Below are positions 1 to 14,415 of a stretch of 64,000 bases of DNA, one piece after another. The notes beneath the pieces are model-generated. The model saw only the letters and a list, made by a program, of their open reading frames with translations, searched no databases and was not told the origin of the DNA. The DNA comes from CAZIAK01 sp964537035 (GTDB taxonomy: Bacteria > Planctomycetota > B15-G4), in assembly GCA_964537035.1 (NCBI GenBank), contig CAZIAK010000001.1, positions 124,001-188,000 on the forward strand, in the 5' to 3' direction. Each line of letters opens with the position of its first letter. Position 1 is the first letter of the stretch. A program made the position numbers and the translations under genes.

Positions 1-886
1 GCTGTTCGATGGGGATCCCGTCGCCGTGGGCCGTGGACATGTCGAAGGTGGAGGTGGGAGCCACCACGTAGAAGGGGATGCCGTGGTGCTTGGCCAGGAC
101 TGACACCGAGTAGGTGCCGATCTTGTTGGCCGCGTCGCCGTTAGCCGCGATGCGGTCAGAGCCCACGAAGATCTTCTGAATGCGGCCTTCTTTCATCACC
201 TGTCCGGCCATGTTGTCGCAGATCAAGGTGACATCGATGCCAGCTCGGTGCAGCTCCCAGGATGTGAGCCGGCTGCCCTGGTTGAGCGGCCGGGTCTCAT
301 CGGCGAAGACCTTGAAGTTCTTGCCGGCCTCCTGCGCCGAGAAGAAGACTGCCAGGGCCGTGCCGTAGTCTGCCGTGGCCAGGCCCCCCGCGTTGCAGTG
401 GGTCAGCGCACCCTCACCTTCGTTGAGCAGCTCTTGCCCGAACTTGCCCAGCTGGCGACAGATGGTGCGGTCTTGCTCGTAAATCGCGATGGCCTCATCG
501 AGCAGCAGCTGCTTCAGTGCGGGGACGGACAGCTCGCCCGCCTCAGTGGCCACCCGGGTCATGCGATCGAGGCCCCAGAAGAGATTGACCGCGGTGGGGC
601 GGGACTCGGCCAGGTCGTCGCAGGTCTCCTTCAGGTCGGCCATGAATCCGGCCCGATCACTGGCCGCGCTGTCGCGGATGCCCAGGACCACGCCGAAACC
701 AGCAGCCACTCCGATCGCGGGAGCACCACGAACAGCGAGCCGCTTGATGGCGTGCCAGATCTCTTGCCGGGTGGTGCACTCGATCTCGACGAACTCGCCG
801 GGCAGCAGGGTCTGCTCGACGAGCTTGCAACAGCCGTCGAGGCCGCCCTCCCAGTAAATGGTGCGGAGGTGCTGGGGGGTGGTCAT
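1..886 (-). CDS. mtnA: S-methyl-5-thioribose-1-phosphate isomerase, 3' end cut by window edge
   Basis: Translating the minus strand from the ATG at 886-884 gives an open frame of 295 residues that runs off the left edge; family members are about 350 residues, so the C-terminus is missing. The aldose-ketose isomerase motifs of MtnA are present: VRGAPAIG near residue 55, RPTAVNLFW near 105, THCNAGG with the likely catalytic Cys164, DETRP near 195, and SDRIAANGDAANK with the likely catalytic Asp244. MtnA converts methylthioribose-1-phosphate to methylthioribulose-1-phosphate in the cytoplasmic methionine salvage pathway. The eIF2B-alpha-like relatives share the fold, but these motifs favour MtnA. 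It follows purC and purE on the same strand with a 24-base gap, so it is probably cotranscribed with them. Confidence 0.93.
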   Translation of the reverse strand, partial: MTTPQHLRTIYWEGGLDGCCKLVEQTLLPGEFVEIECTTRQEIWHAIKRLAVRGAPAIGVAAGFGVVLGIRDSAASDRAGFMADLKETCDDLAESRPTAVNLFWGLDRMTRVATEAGELSVPALKQLLLDEAIAIYEQDRTICRQLGKFGQELLNEGEGALTHCNAGGLATADYGTALAVFFSAQEAGKNFKVFADETRPLNQGSRLTSWELHRAGIDVTLICDNMAGQVMKEGRIQKIFVGSDRIAANGDAANKIGTYSVSVLAKHHGIPFYVVAPTSTFDMSTAHGDGIPIEQ

Positions 887-910
887 CTCAGGTCTCCCGG
901 GCGATCGCCG

Positions 911-1420
911 TCAGGCGTCCGCGAAGCGCTTGCTGACGGCGGCGTCCTTGGACAGGACACCTGCTTCCATTTGTTTGCGATGAGCGAGCAGCCGCTGGGC
1001 CACGGCTTCATCGGCAACAGCGAGTATGCGAGCGGCGAGCAGGGCAGCGTTCTTGCCGCCGGCCTTGTTGGCTGAGACCGTCGCCACGGGAATGCCCCCG
1101 GGCATCTGCACCGTCGACAACAGCGAATCGAGCCCGCCAGCAAAGTCAGTGGGCACCGGCACACCGATCACGGGTAGGGTGGTCTTCGATGCGATCACCC
1201 CGGCCAGATGGGCCGCGCCTCCGGCCACGCCGATCATGACCTTCACGCCACGCTCCCGAGCATGGCTGGTCAACTCGCCAACCTGCTCGGGAGTGCGGTG
1301 GGCCGAGAGAATGCGCACATCAAAAGGGATCTGCAGGTCTTTCAGCTGTGCCAGCCCGGATTCGATGTGGGGCAGGTCGCTGTCGCTGCCTAGCAGCCAC
1401 AGCACTGGTGGAAGAGTCAC
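911..1420 (-). CDS. purE: N5-carboxyaminoimidazole ribonucleotide mutase (class I PurE)
   Basis: A 169-residue protein, the usual size for class I PurE. It shows the N-terminal GSDSDLP phosphate-binding loop (residues 11-17), SAHRTP with the conserved His41, the AGGAAHL segment, and DSLLSTVQMP followed by GIPVATV. PurE rearranges N5-CAIR to CAIR in de novo purine synthesis in the cytoplasm. The start is GTG at 1420-1418, overlapping the purC stop (GTGA), so translation is probably coupled to the upstream purC. PurC uses the PurE product, so the pair encodes consecutive pathway steps. Confidence 0.95.
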   Translation of the reverse strand: MTLPPVLWLLGSDSDLPHIESGLAQLKDLQIPFDVRILSAHRTPEQVGELTSHARERGVKVMIGVAGGAAHLAGVIASKTTLPVIGVPVPTDFAGGLDSLLSTVQMPGGIPVATVSANKAGGKNAALLAARILAVADEAVAQRLLAHRKQMEAGVLSKDAAVSKRFADA

Positions 1421-2325
1421 GTAGGCTCTCCGCCGGTGAGCACACGGTGGATCTCGAAGTAGCGCTCTCTCGCCCGCTCAATCACCTCTGCCGGAAGAGT
1501 CGGTGCGGGAGCTTGGCGGTTCCAGTCGGTCTCCGACAGCGCATTGCGAATGATCTGCTTGTCGAAGCTGTCTTGCTCACGACCGGCTGCGTAGTCGGCG
1601 GCCGACCAGTAACGAGAGCTGTCCGGAGTGAAGACCTCGTCGATCAAGGTCAACTGATCGTTGACCAGCCCGAACTCGATCTTGGTGTCGGCGAGAATGA
1701 TGCCCTTCGACAGGGCCAGCTCCGCCGCGTGTTCGTACAAGGCCAAGGCGAACGCGCCGGCCTTGGTGGCGACCTTCGTGCCCACGAGATGGGCCAGCTG
1801 TGGAATGCTCAGGGGCTCGTCATGCTGACCGCTAGGCGCCTTGGTGGAGGGCGTCAGGATCGGCTCGAGCAGCTTCGCGCATTGTTCAAGCCCCGGGGGC
1901 AACTCGTGGCCGCAGATCGATCCGGTCTTTTGATATTCGTCCCAGCCCGAGCCCGCCAGGTAGCCCCGGACGATGAACTCGGCTTGCAGGGGCACGGCCC
2001 GGCGCACCAGCGTGGAGCGGCCTGCCAGCAGCTCGCTGTGTCGCTTCACGGAGTCGGGCATCGCTGCCACGTCTGTCTCGATCAGATGGTTCTGCAGCAG
2101 TTCGGCGGTCTGGTCGAACCAGAACTTGCTCAGGCTGTTGAGCACCCGTCCCTTGCCTTCGATGCGCTGGGGCAGGATCACATCGAACGCGGAGACACGG
2201 TCGGTGGTCACCAACAACAGGCTGTTGTCATCGATGGCGTAGATGTCCCGAACTTTTCCGCGATGCAGAAGGTGCAGGCCATCCAGCTGATCGGACATGC
2301 GCACTTCCTCGGTCTCAGGGGTCAT
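1417..2325 (-). CDS. purC: Phosphoribosylaminoimidazole-succinocarboxamide synthase (SAICAR synthetase)
   Basis: A 302-residue protein. It joins CAIR and aspartate using ATP to make SAICAR in purine synthesis. The N-terminal RGKVRDIY loop, TTDRVSAFDV, the FIVRGYLAGSGW segment and DTKIEFG in the second half are all typical of the family. Its length is nearer the long yeast Ade1 type than the short E. coli PurC. The ATG at 2325-2323 has a good AAGGAG Shine-Dalgarno a few bases upstream, which settles the start. It is first in a minus-strand purC-purE-mtnA group and divergent from galE. Confidence 0.95.
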   Translation of the reverse strand: MTPETEEVRMSDQLDGLHLLHRGKVRDIYAIDDNSLLLVTTDRVSAFDVILPQRIEGKGRVLNSLSKFWFDQTAELLQNHLIETDVAAMPDSVKRHSELLAGRSTLVRRAVPLQAEFIVRGYLAGSGWDEYQKTGSICGHELPPGLEQCAKLLEPILTPSTKAPSGQHDEPLSIPQLAHLVGTKVATKAGAFALALYEHAAELALSKGIILADTKIEFGLVNDQLTLIDEVFTPDSSRYWSAADYAAGREQDSFDKQIIRNALSETDWNRQAPAPTLPAEVIERARERYFEIHRVLTGGEPT

Positions 2326-2540
2326 GGGACTCCTTTTGCATTCAATGGGGAGGGAAGGACTTGGGGTTCAACGGCAATGATACCCGCCTGGGCAGAGACG
2401 ATCGATACGTGCCATCAGCCTTCCTGGGACGACCCTCCGTGGCTATGCTGGGCGCCCCGGCGAACGCCCCGACGCCGAGGTCAGAAGCAGGGCTCGGCAG
2501 CCCTCTCGGACACTGGATCTCCGGGGCTGGAGCGGCTCTC

Positions 2541-3497
2541 TTGGCAAATCTTCTGGTCACCGGTGGCGCCGGATACATCGGCAGCCACGCCGTGCGAGCC
2601 CTGCGAGCTCGCGGTCATGACGTGGTGGTCTACGACGACCTCTCCGAGGGCTTCGCCGACGCGGTTCTGGGCGCCCCCCTGGTGACGGCCGACATCCTCG
2701 ACACAAAGACCCTTGAGCAGACCCTCAGCGACCAGAAGATCGACGCCGTGCTCCATTTCGCGGCTCGCTGCTACGTGGGCGAGTCCATGGAGAAGCCAGA
2801 CCTCTACTGGCGCATCAACCGGGACGGCACCCGATCCCTGCTGGAGGCCATGAACCGAGCAGGTGTCAACAAGCTGGTCTTCTCCTCGACCTGTGCCGTC
2901 TATGGCAGCCCGCCCACGGTGCCCATCCCTGAAGATTGCCGCCGGGCGCCGGTGAACGTCTACGGCGAGACGAAGCTGGCCATGGAGGACGAAATTCGCG
3001 CGGTCGACGGCCTGAGCTCCGTGATCTTCCGCTACTTCAACGCGGCGGGAGCCAGCGAAGATGGCGTGCTGGGGGAGCGGCACGACCCTGAGACCCATCT
3101 GATCCCTCTGGCCCTCATGGCGGCCCGGGATGGTGGGGTGCTCACGGTGTTCGGAGACGACTACGACACCAAGGACGGCACCTGCGTCCGGGACTACATC
3201 CACGTCTGCGATCTGGCCGACGCCCACGTGCTCGGCGTGGAGCGCCTGCTGGCGGGGGGCGAGTCCTTGCTGGCCAACCTGGGCTATGGACAGGGGCACT
3301 CGGTGCTCGAGCTGGCCGAGGCTGTGCGCCGGGTCACCGGTCTGCCGCTCGAGGTCAAGATCGGACCTCGCCGGGCTGGCGATCCCCCTGAGCTGTATGC
3401 CGGCGGCGGCACCGTGCGCGAGCAACTGGGCTGGACTCCCAGCCGAGACGACATCGACCTCATCGTGCGACACGCATGGGCTGCCCTGCCGAGCTGA
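2541..3497 (+). CDS. galE: UDP-glucose 4-epimerase
   Basis: An extended short-chain dehydrogenase that interconverts UDP-glucose and UDP-galactose for envelope polysaccharides. The N-terminal GGAGYIGSH NAD-binding loop is at about residues 7-15, FSSTCAVYG is near 115-123, and the catalytic YxxxK pair is Tyr141/Lys145. RYFNAAGA and the VRDYIHV segment are GalE-specific. The first glycine-rich strand begins almost at once after the TTG at 2541, which has a GGAG about 9 bases upstream, so I prefer this start. The frame stays open for 60 more codons upstream, but those residues are low-complexity and unlike GalE. The 3' end overlaps the next gene by 22 bases. Confidence 0.9.
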   Translation: MANLLVTGGAGYIGSHAVRALRARGHDVVVYDDLSEGFADAVLGAPLVTADILDTKTLEQTLSDQKIDAVLHFAARCYVGESMEKPDLYWRINRDGTRSLLEAMNRAGVNKLVFSSTCAVYGSPPTVPIPEDCRRAPVNVYGETKLAMEDEIRAVDGLSSVIFRYFNAAGASEDGVLGERHDPETHLIPLALMAARDGGVLTVFGDDYDTKDGTCVRDYIHVCDLADAHVLGVERLLAGGESLLANLGYGQGHSVLELAEAVRRVTGLPLEVKIGPRRAGDPPELYAGGGTVREQLGWTPSRDDIDLIVRHAWAALPS

Positions 3498-4294
3498 TCG
3501 TCCTGGGTTCAGGCACCTCCGTGCCCCGAGCTGACAGGGCCAGCAGCTGCTACTTGCTGCGCTGCCAGGGCACGACCCTGCTGGTCGACCTGGGCCCCGG
3601 GGCCCTGCATCGGGCGGCCGCGGCGGGGGCCGATCTCGACGCCCTCGACGGGGTCTTGCTGACCCACATTCACCCGGACCACAGCGCCGATCTCGTGGCT
3701 CTTCAGTTCGCCCTGATGAACCCGGCGACCCGGGTGGGCCGCCCGCCCTTGCCTGTGTTTGGCCACCCGGCCATGAAGCTGCTGGTCTCCCGGCTGCGCA
3801 ACGCCTGGCCCCGTTGGCTCGGGGCAGACGCTGCCCGGCTGACCCTGCAGCCCGTCGAGCGGGGTTCCATGACCCTGCCCGGGGGCTGGCAGGCCCAGGC
3901 TCTGCCCATGCGTCACCACGAGTCCTCTCTGGGCTGGAGACTGACCCTACCCAACGGAGCCACGGTGGCCCTCTCCGGCGACACGGTCGAATCTCCCGAG
4001 CTGCTGGAGCTTGGCAGAGACGTCGATCTCTTCGTGCTCGAGGCCGCGGGCCCAGATTCTGGCCCGCTCTCGGGTCATCTGACCCCGAGGCGCGCTGGGG
4101 CCGTGGGGGCCGACTGTGGGGCCCGACACCTGCTTCTGACCCACTTCTATCCCGCGACCTTGGCTGAACCCATCGAGACTCTTGTGAGGGAGACGTTTGA
4201 AGGCGAGCTGACCCTGGCCCAAGATGGCCAGATGCTCTCCCTCTCTCCTCGACCCGACCCCCGTCAGCCCCAGCCGGGCCGGGCCTCCTCATGA
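3476..4294 (+). CDS. Metallo-beta-lactamase-fold hydrolase (RNase Z-like)
   Basis: A 272-residue protein with the metal-binding HxHxDH signature (THIHPDHSADL, near residues 63-73), an early GSGTSVP strand as in RNase Z/AtsA-type enzymes, LSGDT in the second half and a late LLTHFYP histidine. These are the zinc ligands of the superfamily. RNase Z (tRNA 3' processing) is possible, but other subfamilies such as cyclic-nucleotide phosphodiesterases look similar, so I leave the substrate open. It starts inside the end of galE and ends in an ATGA overlap with the carboxypeptidase gene. No signal peptide is evident. Confidence 0.85.
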   Translation: MGCPAELIVLGSGTSVPRADRASSCYLLRCQGTTLLVDLGPGALHRAAAAGADLDALDGVLLTHIHPDHSADLVALQFALMNPATRVGRPPLPVFGHPAMKLLVSRLRNAWPRWLGADAARLTLQPVERGSMTLPGGWQAQALPMRHHESSLGWRLTLPNGATVALSGDTVESPELLELGRDVDLFVLEAAGPDSGPLSGHLTPRRAGAVGADCGARHLLLTHFYPATLAEPIETLVRETFEGELTLAQDGQMLSLSPRPDPRQPQPGRASS

Positions 4295-5727
4295 CCCAGC
4301 TTCTGCTCTGGCTGTCCCTGCTTCTGGCAGTAGAGGTCCCGCCGGACCCGCTCACCCAGCTGGTGACCGAGGGCCCCCTGGCCCATTGCACCGTCTCCCT
4401 GCTGGTCTCGGATGCGGTCACGGGCGAGGTGTTGTACGAGCGCTCGCCCGATGTGCCCCTGGCCCCCGCGTCGAACATGAAGCTGATCACCACGGCTGCG
4501 GCTGTGAGTGAACTGGGGGCGGAGTACGAGTTCTCGACCCGCTTGCTGGCCAGCACCCCGCCCGATGAGAACGGCGTGCTGGCTGGTGACCTGATCCTGG
4601 TGGGCAGCGGCGACCCCTGTCTACGTGTCGACGCCCTGGCGCCCGAGGGGATCGCCGACCCGGCAGGCTTCTTGATCGACCTGTTGATCAGCACGGGAGT
4701 GCAGCGGGTCGACGGCTCGTTGGTCCTCGACGACGGCCTCTTCGATCGCCAGGCCCTCCATCCCCACTGGCTCGCTGAGGACCTGGGCTACAGCTACGCC
4801 GCGCCGGTGAGCGCGCTCTCGATCGACGGCAACTGCCTGAACATCTCCGTGGACGGAGGGGGCGACGGTGTGCGGCCGCGACTGAGCATGGGGACGGTCA
4901 TTGACGGGTACCAGCTGCGCAACGAACTGAAGTGGTCCAGCCGCTCCCAGCAAGCCGATGTTTCTCTGCTGCGTCCGGACGACGGGGGCGTGGTGCGCAT
5001 TGCTGGGGCCATGTCCCATGGGTTGGGCGCGCGCTCGTACACCGTGCCCGTGCGCGATGGAGCGCTGCTCTTCGGGCGCCGCATGGTGGCTCAGCTGCGG
5101 GCCCGAGGTGTGGCCGTGCGCGGCGGTCTGGCCCGTGAGGTCGGCGCGGCCAAGCGGCACCGCAACCCGGTCGAGCTGGTGCGTTTCGAGACGCCGCTGT
5201 CCCTGGCCGTCTTGCTGGCCAACAAAGAGAGCGACAACTCCATCAGCGACCATCTGTTGAAGACCCTGGGGGCCGCAAGATCCGAGCAGGGGTCCTTCGC
5301 GGTCGGCTCCCGGGCGGTGCTTGACTTTCTGGCCCACACGGCCCAGACGGAATGCACCGAGCTGGTCATCGAAGACGGCTCGGGCCTGGCCAGCAGCAAC
5401 CGGCTCACGGCCCGATCTCTGGTCGACGTGCTGGTCACCATGAACACCAGCGCTGCTCCGGAGCGACAGGTCTTCCTGACCAGTCTGCCCGTGTCTGGGC
5501 TCGATGGCTCGCTGGCTCGCAGACTCGGCGAGCCACCCTATCGCAGCGCCGTGCGAGCCAAGACCGGTTACATCGAGGGCGTGTCCTCGTTGTCTGGGTA
5601 CGCGGTGGCTCACAGCGGTCGCGTGCTGGCCTTCTCGTTCCTCGCCAATGGCTTGAAGCCCGGAGAGAACAAGGCGGTCAAGGCCCTCCAGGATGACGTC
5701 TGCCGCCAGCTCGTCGATCTCTGGTAA
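4291..5727 (+). CDS. dacB: D-alanyl-D-alanine carboxypeptidase/endopeptidase (PBP4 type, peptidase S13)
   Basis: A 478-residue penicillin-binding protein with the three active-site motifs of serine DD-peptidases: SNMK (Ser61, Lys64), SDN (314-316) and KTG (424-426). The long insertion between the first two motifs is typical of the class C PBP4/DacB group. A hydrophobic N-terminus (about residues 3-15) acts as a signal peptide, so the enzyme would work on peptidoglycan in the periplasm, trimming or cleaving D-Ala cross-bridges. The start is coupled to the upstream hydrolase by an ATGA overlap. Its presence implies a peptidoglycan wall. Confidence 0.92.
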   Translation: MTQLLLWLSLLLAVEVPPDPLTQLVTEGPLAHCTVSLLVSDAVTGEVLYERSPDVPLAPASNMKLITTAAAVSELGAEYEFSTRLLASTPPDENGVLAGDLILVGSGDPCLRVDALAPEGIADPAGFLIDLLISTGVQRVDGSLVLDDGLFDRQALHPHWLAEDLGYSYAAPVSALSIDGNCLNISVDGGGDGVRPRLSMGTVIDGYQLRNELKWSSRSQQADVSLLRPDDGGVVRIAGAMSHGLGARSYTVPVRDGALLFGRRMVAQLRARGVAVRGGLAREVGAAKRHRNPVELVRFETPLSLAVLLANKESDNSISDHLLKTLGAARSEQGSFAVGSRAVLDFLAHTAQTECTELVIEDGSGLASSNRLTARSLVDVLVTMNTSAAPERQVFLTSLPVSGLDGSLARRLGEPPYRSAVRAKTGYIEGVSSLSGYAVAHSGRVLAFSFLANGLKPGENKAVKALQDDVCRQLVDLW

Positions 5728-5736
5728 GCGACTCCC

Positions 5737-6527
5737 ATGGCGTCGCTAGACCAGGAGGTTGCGTTCGCGGTGGAAACCGCAGAAGCCGCGGGGGCTTTGA
5801 TCCTCTCGCACTACGAGCCGTTCCCCAGTGGTGCGGTGCGCATGAAGGGCCTCCGAGACCCGGTCACCGCAGCAGATCTGGCCGCCGAGCGGCTGATCGT
5901 GGGGGCCATTCGGGAGCGTTGGCCTGGCACGGCCATCTTCGCCGAAGAAGAGACTCAAGACCCTGACAGCCAAGGGCTGACCTGGTATGTGGACCCCATC
6001 GACGGCACGGTGAACTTCAGCCAGTCCCACCCCTTCTTTGCCGTGTCGATCGCGCTCTACGACGGGGACGAACCGCTGGTGGGTGTGGTGCACGCGCCGC
6101 GCCTCGGCGAGACCTTCGCCGCCGCTGCGGGCCGAGGGGCCACGCTCAACGGGCAGCCTCTCGCCGTGTCAGCCAAAGAGGCGCTGATCGACTCGGTGCT
6201 GGCCACGGGCTTCGCCTACAAGCGTCACGAGCTGGCAGACAACAACGTGGCTCAGTTCGATCACTTCGTGCTGCGCGTCCGGGGCATGCGTCGCTGCGGC
6301 TCCGCGGCGCTCGATCTGGCCTACACCGCCGCCGGGCGCCTCGACGGCTACTGGGAGCCGCACCTCAACCCCTTTGACGTGGCTGCGGGGGCCCTGCTGG
6401 TGCGCGAAGCCGGCGGGCAGGTCAGCGACATGGCAGGGGCGACCCGCTGGCTTCACGGGGGCTCGATCGTCGCCGCCAACCCTGCACTGCACGGCGCAAT
6501 CCTCGACGGCTTGAGGACTGCGGCCCC

Positions 6528-6531
<4 letters not shown>
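5737..6531 (+). CDS. Inositol monophosphatase family protein
   Basis: A 264-residue Mg-dependent phosphatase. The metal-binding residues are visible: an EEE run at 70-72, DPIDGTVNF with Asp86, and Asp214 in PFDVAAG, where most family members have WD. GSAALDLAYTAAGRLDGYWE is the usual family block. Substrates could be inositol phosphates, the histidinol-phosphate or sugar-phosphate class, or a SuhB-like role in ribosome biogenesis; the sequence does not decide. It starts 10 bases after dacB and ends in a GTGA overlap with uvrA, so it is part of the same transcription unit. Confidence 0.9.
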
Positions 6532-12280
<5,749 letters not shown>

Positions 12281-12284
<4 letters not shown>

Positions 12285-13975
12285 GCACGGTCGACAGTGA
12301 CGCGCGCCCGCTCACCGTCCAGGGCGACAGGACCATCCTGGCCGAGGTCCATGCTCCCGGCTTTGCCGAGGCCCGGGACATGCTGCCCCTGTTCGCCGAG
12401 CTCGAGAAGAGCCCCGAGCACGTGCACACCTATCGCATCACGGCGCTCTCCATCTGGAACGCGGCGGCCTCCGGGCTCACCGACACCTCCATCCTCGATT
12501 TTCTTGAGCGCTTCTCCCGCTACGACATCCCGCCGAACGTCCGTCGGGAGATCAAAGAGAACATCCGCCGCTTCGGGCTCCTGCGCCTTGAGCGCACCGA
12601 CGGCGTGTTGCGCCTGGGCTCCAGCGACGCCGACCTCTTGAAGAGCCTGGGCAAGGCCGCTGGCCTGAAGTCGTACTTCGACCACTCCGCCACCACCGAG
12701 GCCGGCTTGGCTGTGATCGAAGTGCAGCGGGGCGAGGTGAAGCAGGCCCTGATCCGCATGGGCTATCCCGTCGAAGACCTGGCGGGCTACACCCCCGGTG
12801 CCGAGATGGCCTTCGGCTTCCGCACGACGATGGCCCACAGCGAAAAGCCCTTCGAGCTGCGTCCTTATCAGAGCGAGGCGGCGGCGATCTTCCATGCTGG
12901 CGGCACCGAGCGGGGCGGCAGCGGGGTGGTGGTCCTGCCCTGCGGCGCGGGCAAGACCATCGTGGGCATGGCCTGCATGCAGCGCCTGCAGACCCAGACG
13001 CTGATCCTCACCACCAATACCATCGCCGTGCGGCAGTGGCGCACCGAGCTGCTCGACAAGACCGACCTGCGCCCCGATCAGGTGGGGGAGTACACAGGCG
13101 ACAGCAAGGTGGTCGCTCCCGTGACCATCTCGACCTACCAGATGATCACCTACCGGCGGCGCAAGACCGGCGAGTTCACCCATTTCGCGCTGTTTGGCGC
13201 CCGTGACTGGGGGCTGGTCATCTACGACGAAGTGCACCTGCTCCCCGCCCCGGTGTTCCGGGTCACGGCCGAGATCCAGGCTCGCCGTCGCCTGGGCCTC
13301 ACCGCCACCTTGGTCAGAGAGGACGGCCGGGAGGACGAGGTCTTCTCCCTGATCGGCCCCAAGAAGTACGACGTGCCCTGGAAGATCCTCGAACGCCAGG
13401 GCTGGATCGCCGACGCCCATTGCGTCGAGGTGCGCCTGGGCCTGGCCCCGTCCCTGAACCTCGACTACCTGAGCGCGGGCAACAGAGAGCGCTTCCGCAT
13501 CGCCTCCGAGAATCCGGACAAGCTGCCCGTGGTGGCCCAGCTCGTGGCCAGGCACACCGACGACCGGGTGTTGATCATCGGGCAGTACCTCGATCAGCTC
13601 GACAGCCTCGCCGAGTCGCTCGGCTCACCGGTGATCACGGGCCGCACGCCCAACAAAGAACGGGGGCTGCTCTATGAGCGCTTTCGCAGCGGAGACCTGC
13701 GTGTGCTCATCGTCTCGAAGGTGGGCAACTTCGCCGTGGACCTGCCTGACGCCAACGTGGCCATTCAGGTCTCCGGCACCTTCGGTTCCCGGCAAGAAGA
13801 AGCCCAGCGCTTGGGCCGCATCCTCAGGCCCAAGAGCGACCGGAGGCCGGCCGTGTTCTACTCCGTGGTCACCCGGGACAGCCGCGAGGAGCACTTCGCC
13901 AACAACCGGCAGCTGTTTCTCACCGAGCAGGGCTATACCTACGAAATCAAAGACGTCTCAGAATTGCAGGCGTGA
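12281..13975 (+). CDS. XPB/ERCC3-type DNA repair helicase
   Basis: A 564-residue superfamily 2 helicase. The N-terminal 140 residues form the XPB/Ssl2-type domain seen in mycobacterial XPB (YRITALSIWNAAASGL). The motor follows: Walker A PCGAGKT near 220, DEVH box from Asp316, LTATL, the XPB-specific RED triplet at 346-348, and motif VI QRLGRILRP near 509. XPB unwinds or translocates on DNA in nucleotide excision repair; bacterial versions are 3'-5' helicases. The ATG at 12281 overlaps the uvrA stop (ATGA); the frame is open further upstream but that part lies inside uvrA. Its position directly behind uvrA suggests joint expression and a common role in excision repair. Confidence 0.93.
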
Positions 13976-13986
13976 CTGACTCTGTT

Positions 13987-14228
13987 GGGTGAGCTGCGCC
14001 GTGGCTGCGTTGCAGCGGCCACGGCTGATGCCCAACGTGGCCGGGGGCCACGCACCCCACGTCGGACAGTCCACTGGACTGTCCTTTGGCGGGGCCCCTG
14101 CTCAGCCGGACCACTGCGCCTTGCCACGACGCAGCTCACCCAACGATGGGGCTTCCAACTGCGGGGCCGCGCCTCCGCTCAGCCGGACCACGGCGCCTTG
14201 CCACAACGCGGCTCACGCAACGATGGGG
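13987..14228. repeat. Cluster of direct and inverted repeats in the gap between the XPB gene and its partner
   Basis: Two 52-base direct copies lie at 14100-14151 and 14177-14228, with only a few differences. A third, shorter copy lies inverted at the front: 13987-14004 matches the reverse complement of 14124-14141 at 17 of 18 positions. A short hairpin (gtggcc-ggg-ggccac) is at 14037-14051. The gap 13976-14415 holds no convincing gene; the open frames across it are shadows of the repeats and start nowhere sensible. The arrangement resembles REP-like extragenic elements or a structured leader RNA. Confidence 0.75.
14064..14084. promoter_or_regulatory. 21-bp near-perfect palindrome (operator-like)
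   Basis: Two 10-base arms (ggacagtcca and tggactgtcc) are exact reverse complements around a single central c. It sits between the XPB gene and the downstream partner gene, inside the repeat cluster. It could be an operator for a dimeric regulator or part of an RNA hairpin. No promoter hexamers are clear beside it. Confidence 0.5.
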
Positions 14229-14415
14229 GGGCAACTGCGTGGATGGGGGTTCTGTTGAGGGGTGGATGGTTGTCTTTTGAGCTGCCTTGGTGCGGCGGCG
14301 GCTGGCTGGGTTTGGGATCGGGGCTCGCTGCCCGTTGCTGGCTTGGGGTACAGTGGCTCGATTCCAGGCCCATGGAAGAACCGTGCACCAAAGATCCCCC
14401 AGAACTCACGAGAGC

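Noticed and set aside
248..1075. 275-codon plus-strand frame at the left end
   Set aside because: Antisense to mtnA and purE, which show clear family motifs.
2481..4694. 737-codon open frame on the minus strand
   Set aside because: It lies antisense to galE, the metallo-beta-lactamase gene and dacB, has Arg/Gly/Ser-rich low-complexity content, and no recognisable domain. It results from high GC content.
13987..14228. CRISPR array
   Set aside because: Only two direct copies with one short spacer plus an inverted copy; not regular repeats and spacers, and no cas genes.
14335..14354. TTGCTG and TACAGT as a promoter for the XPB partner
   Set aside because: The two hexamers are only 8 bases apart, too close for a sigma-70 promoter.
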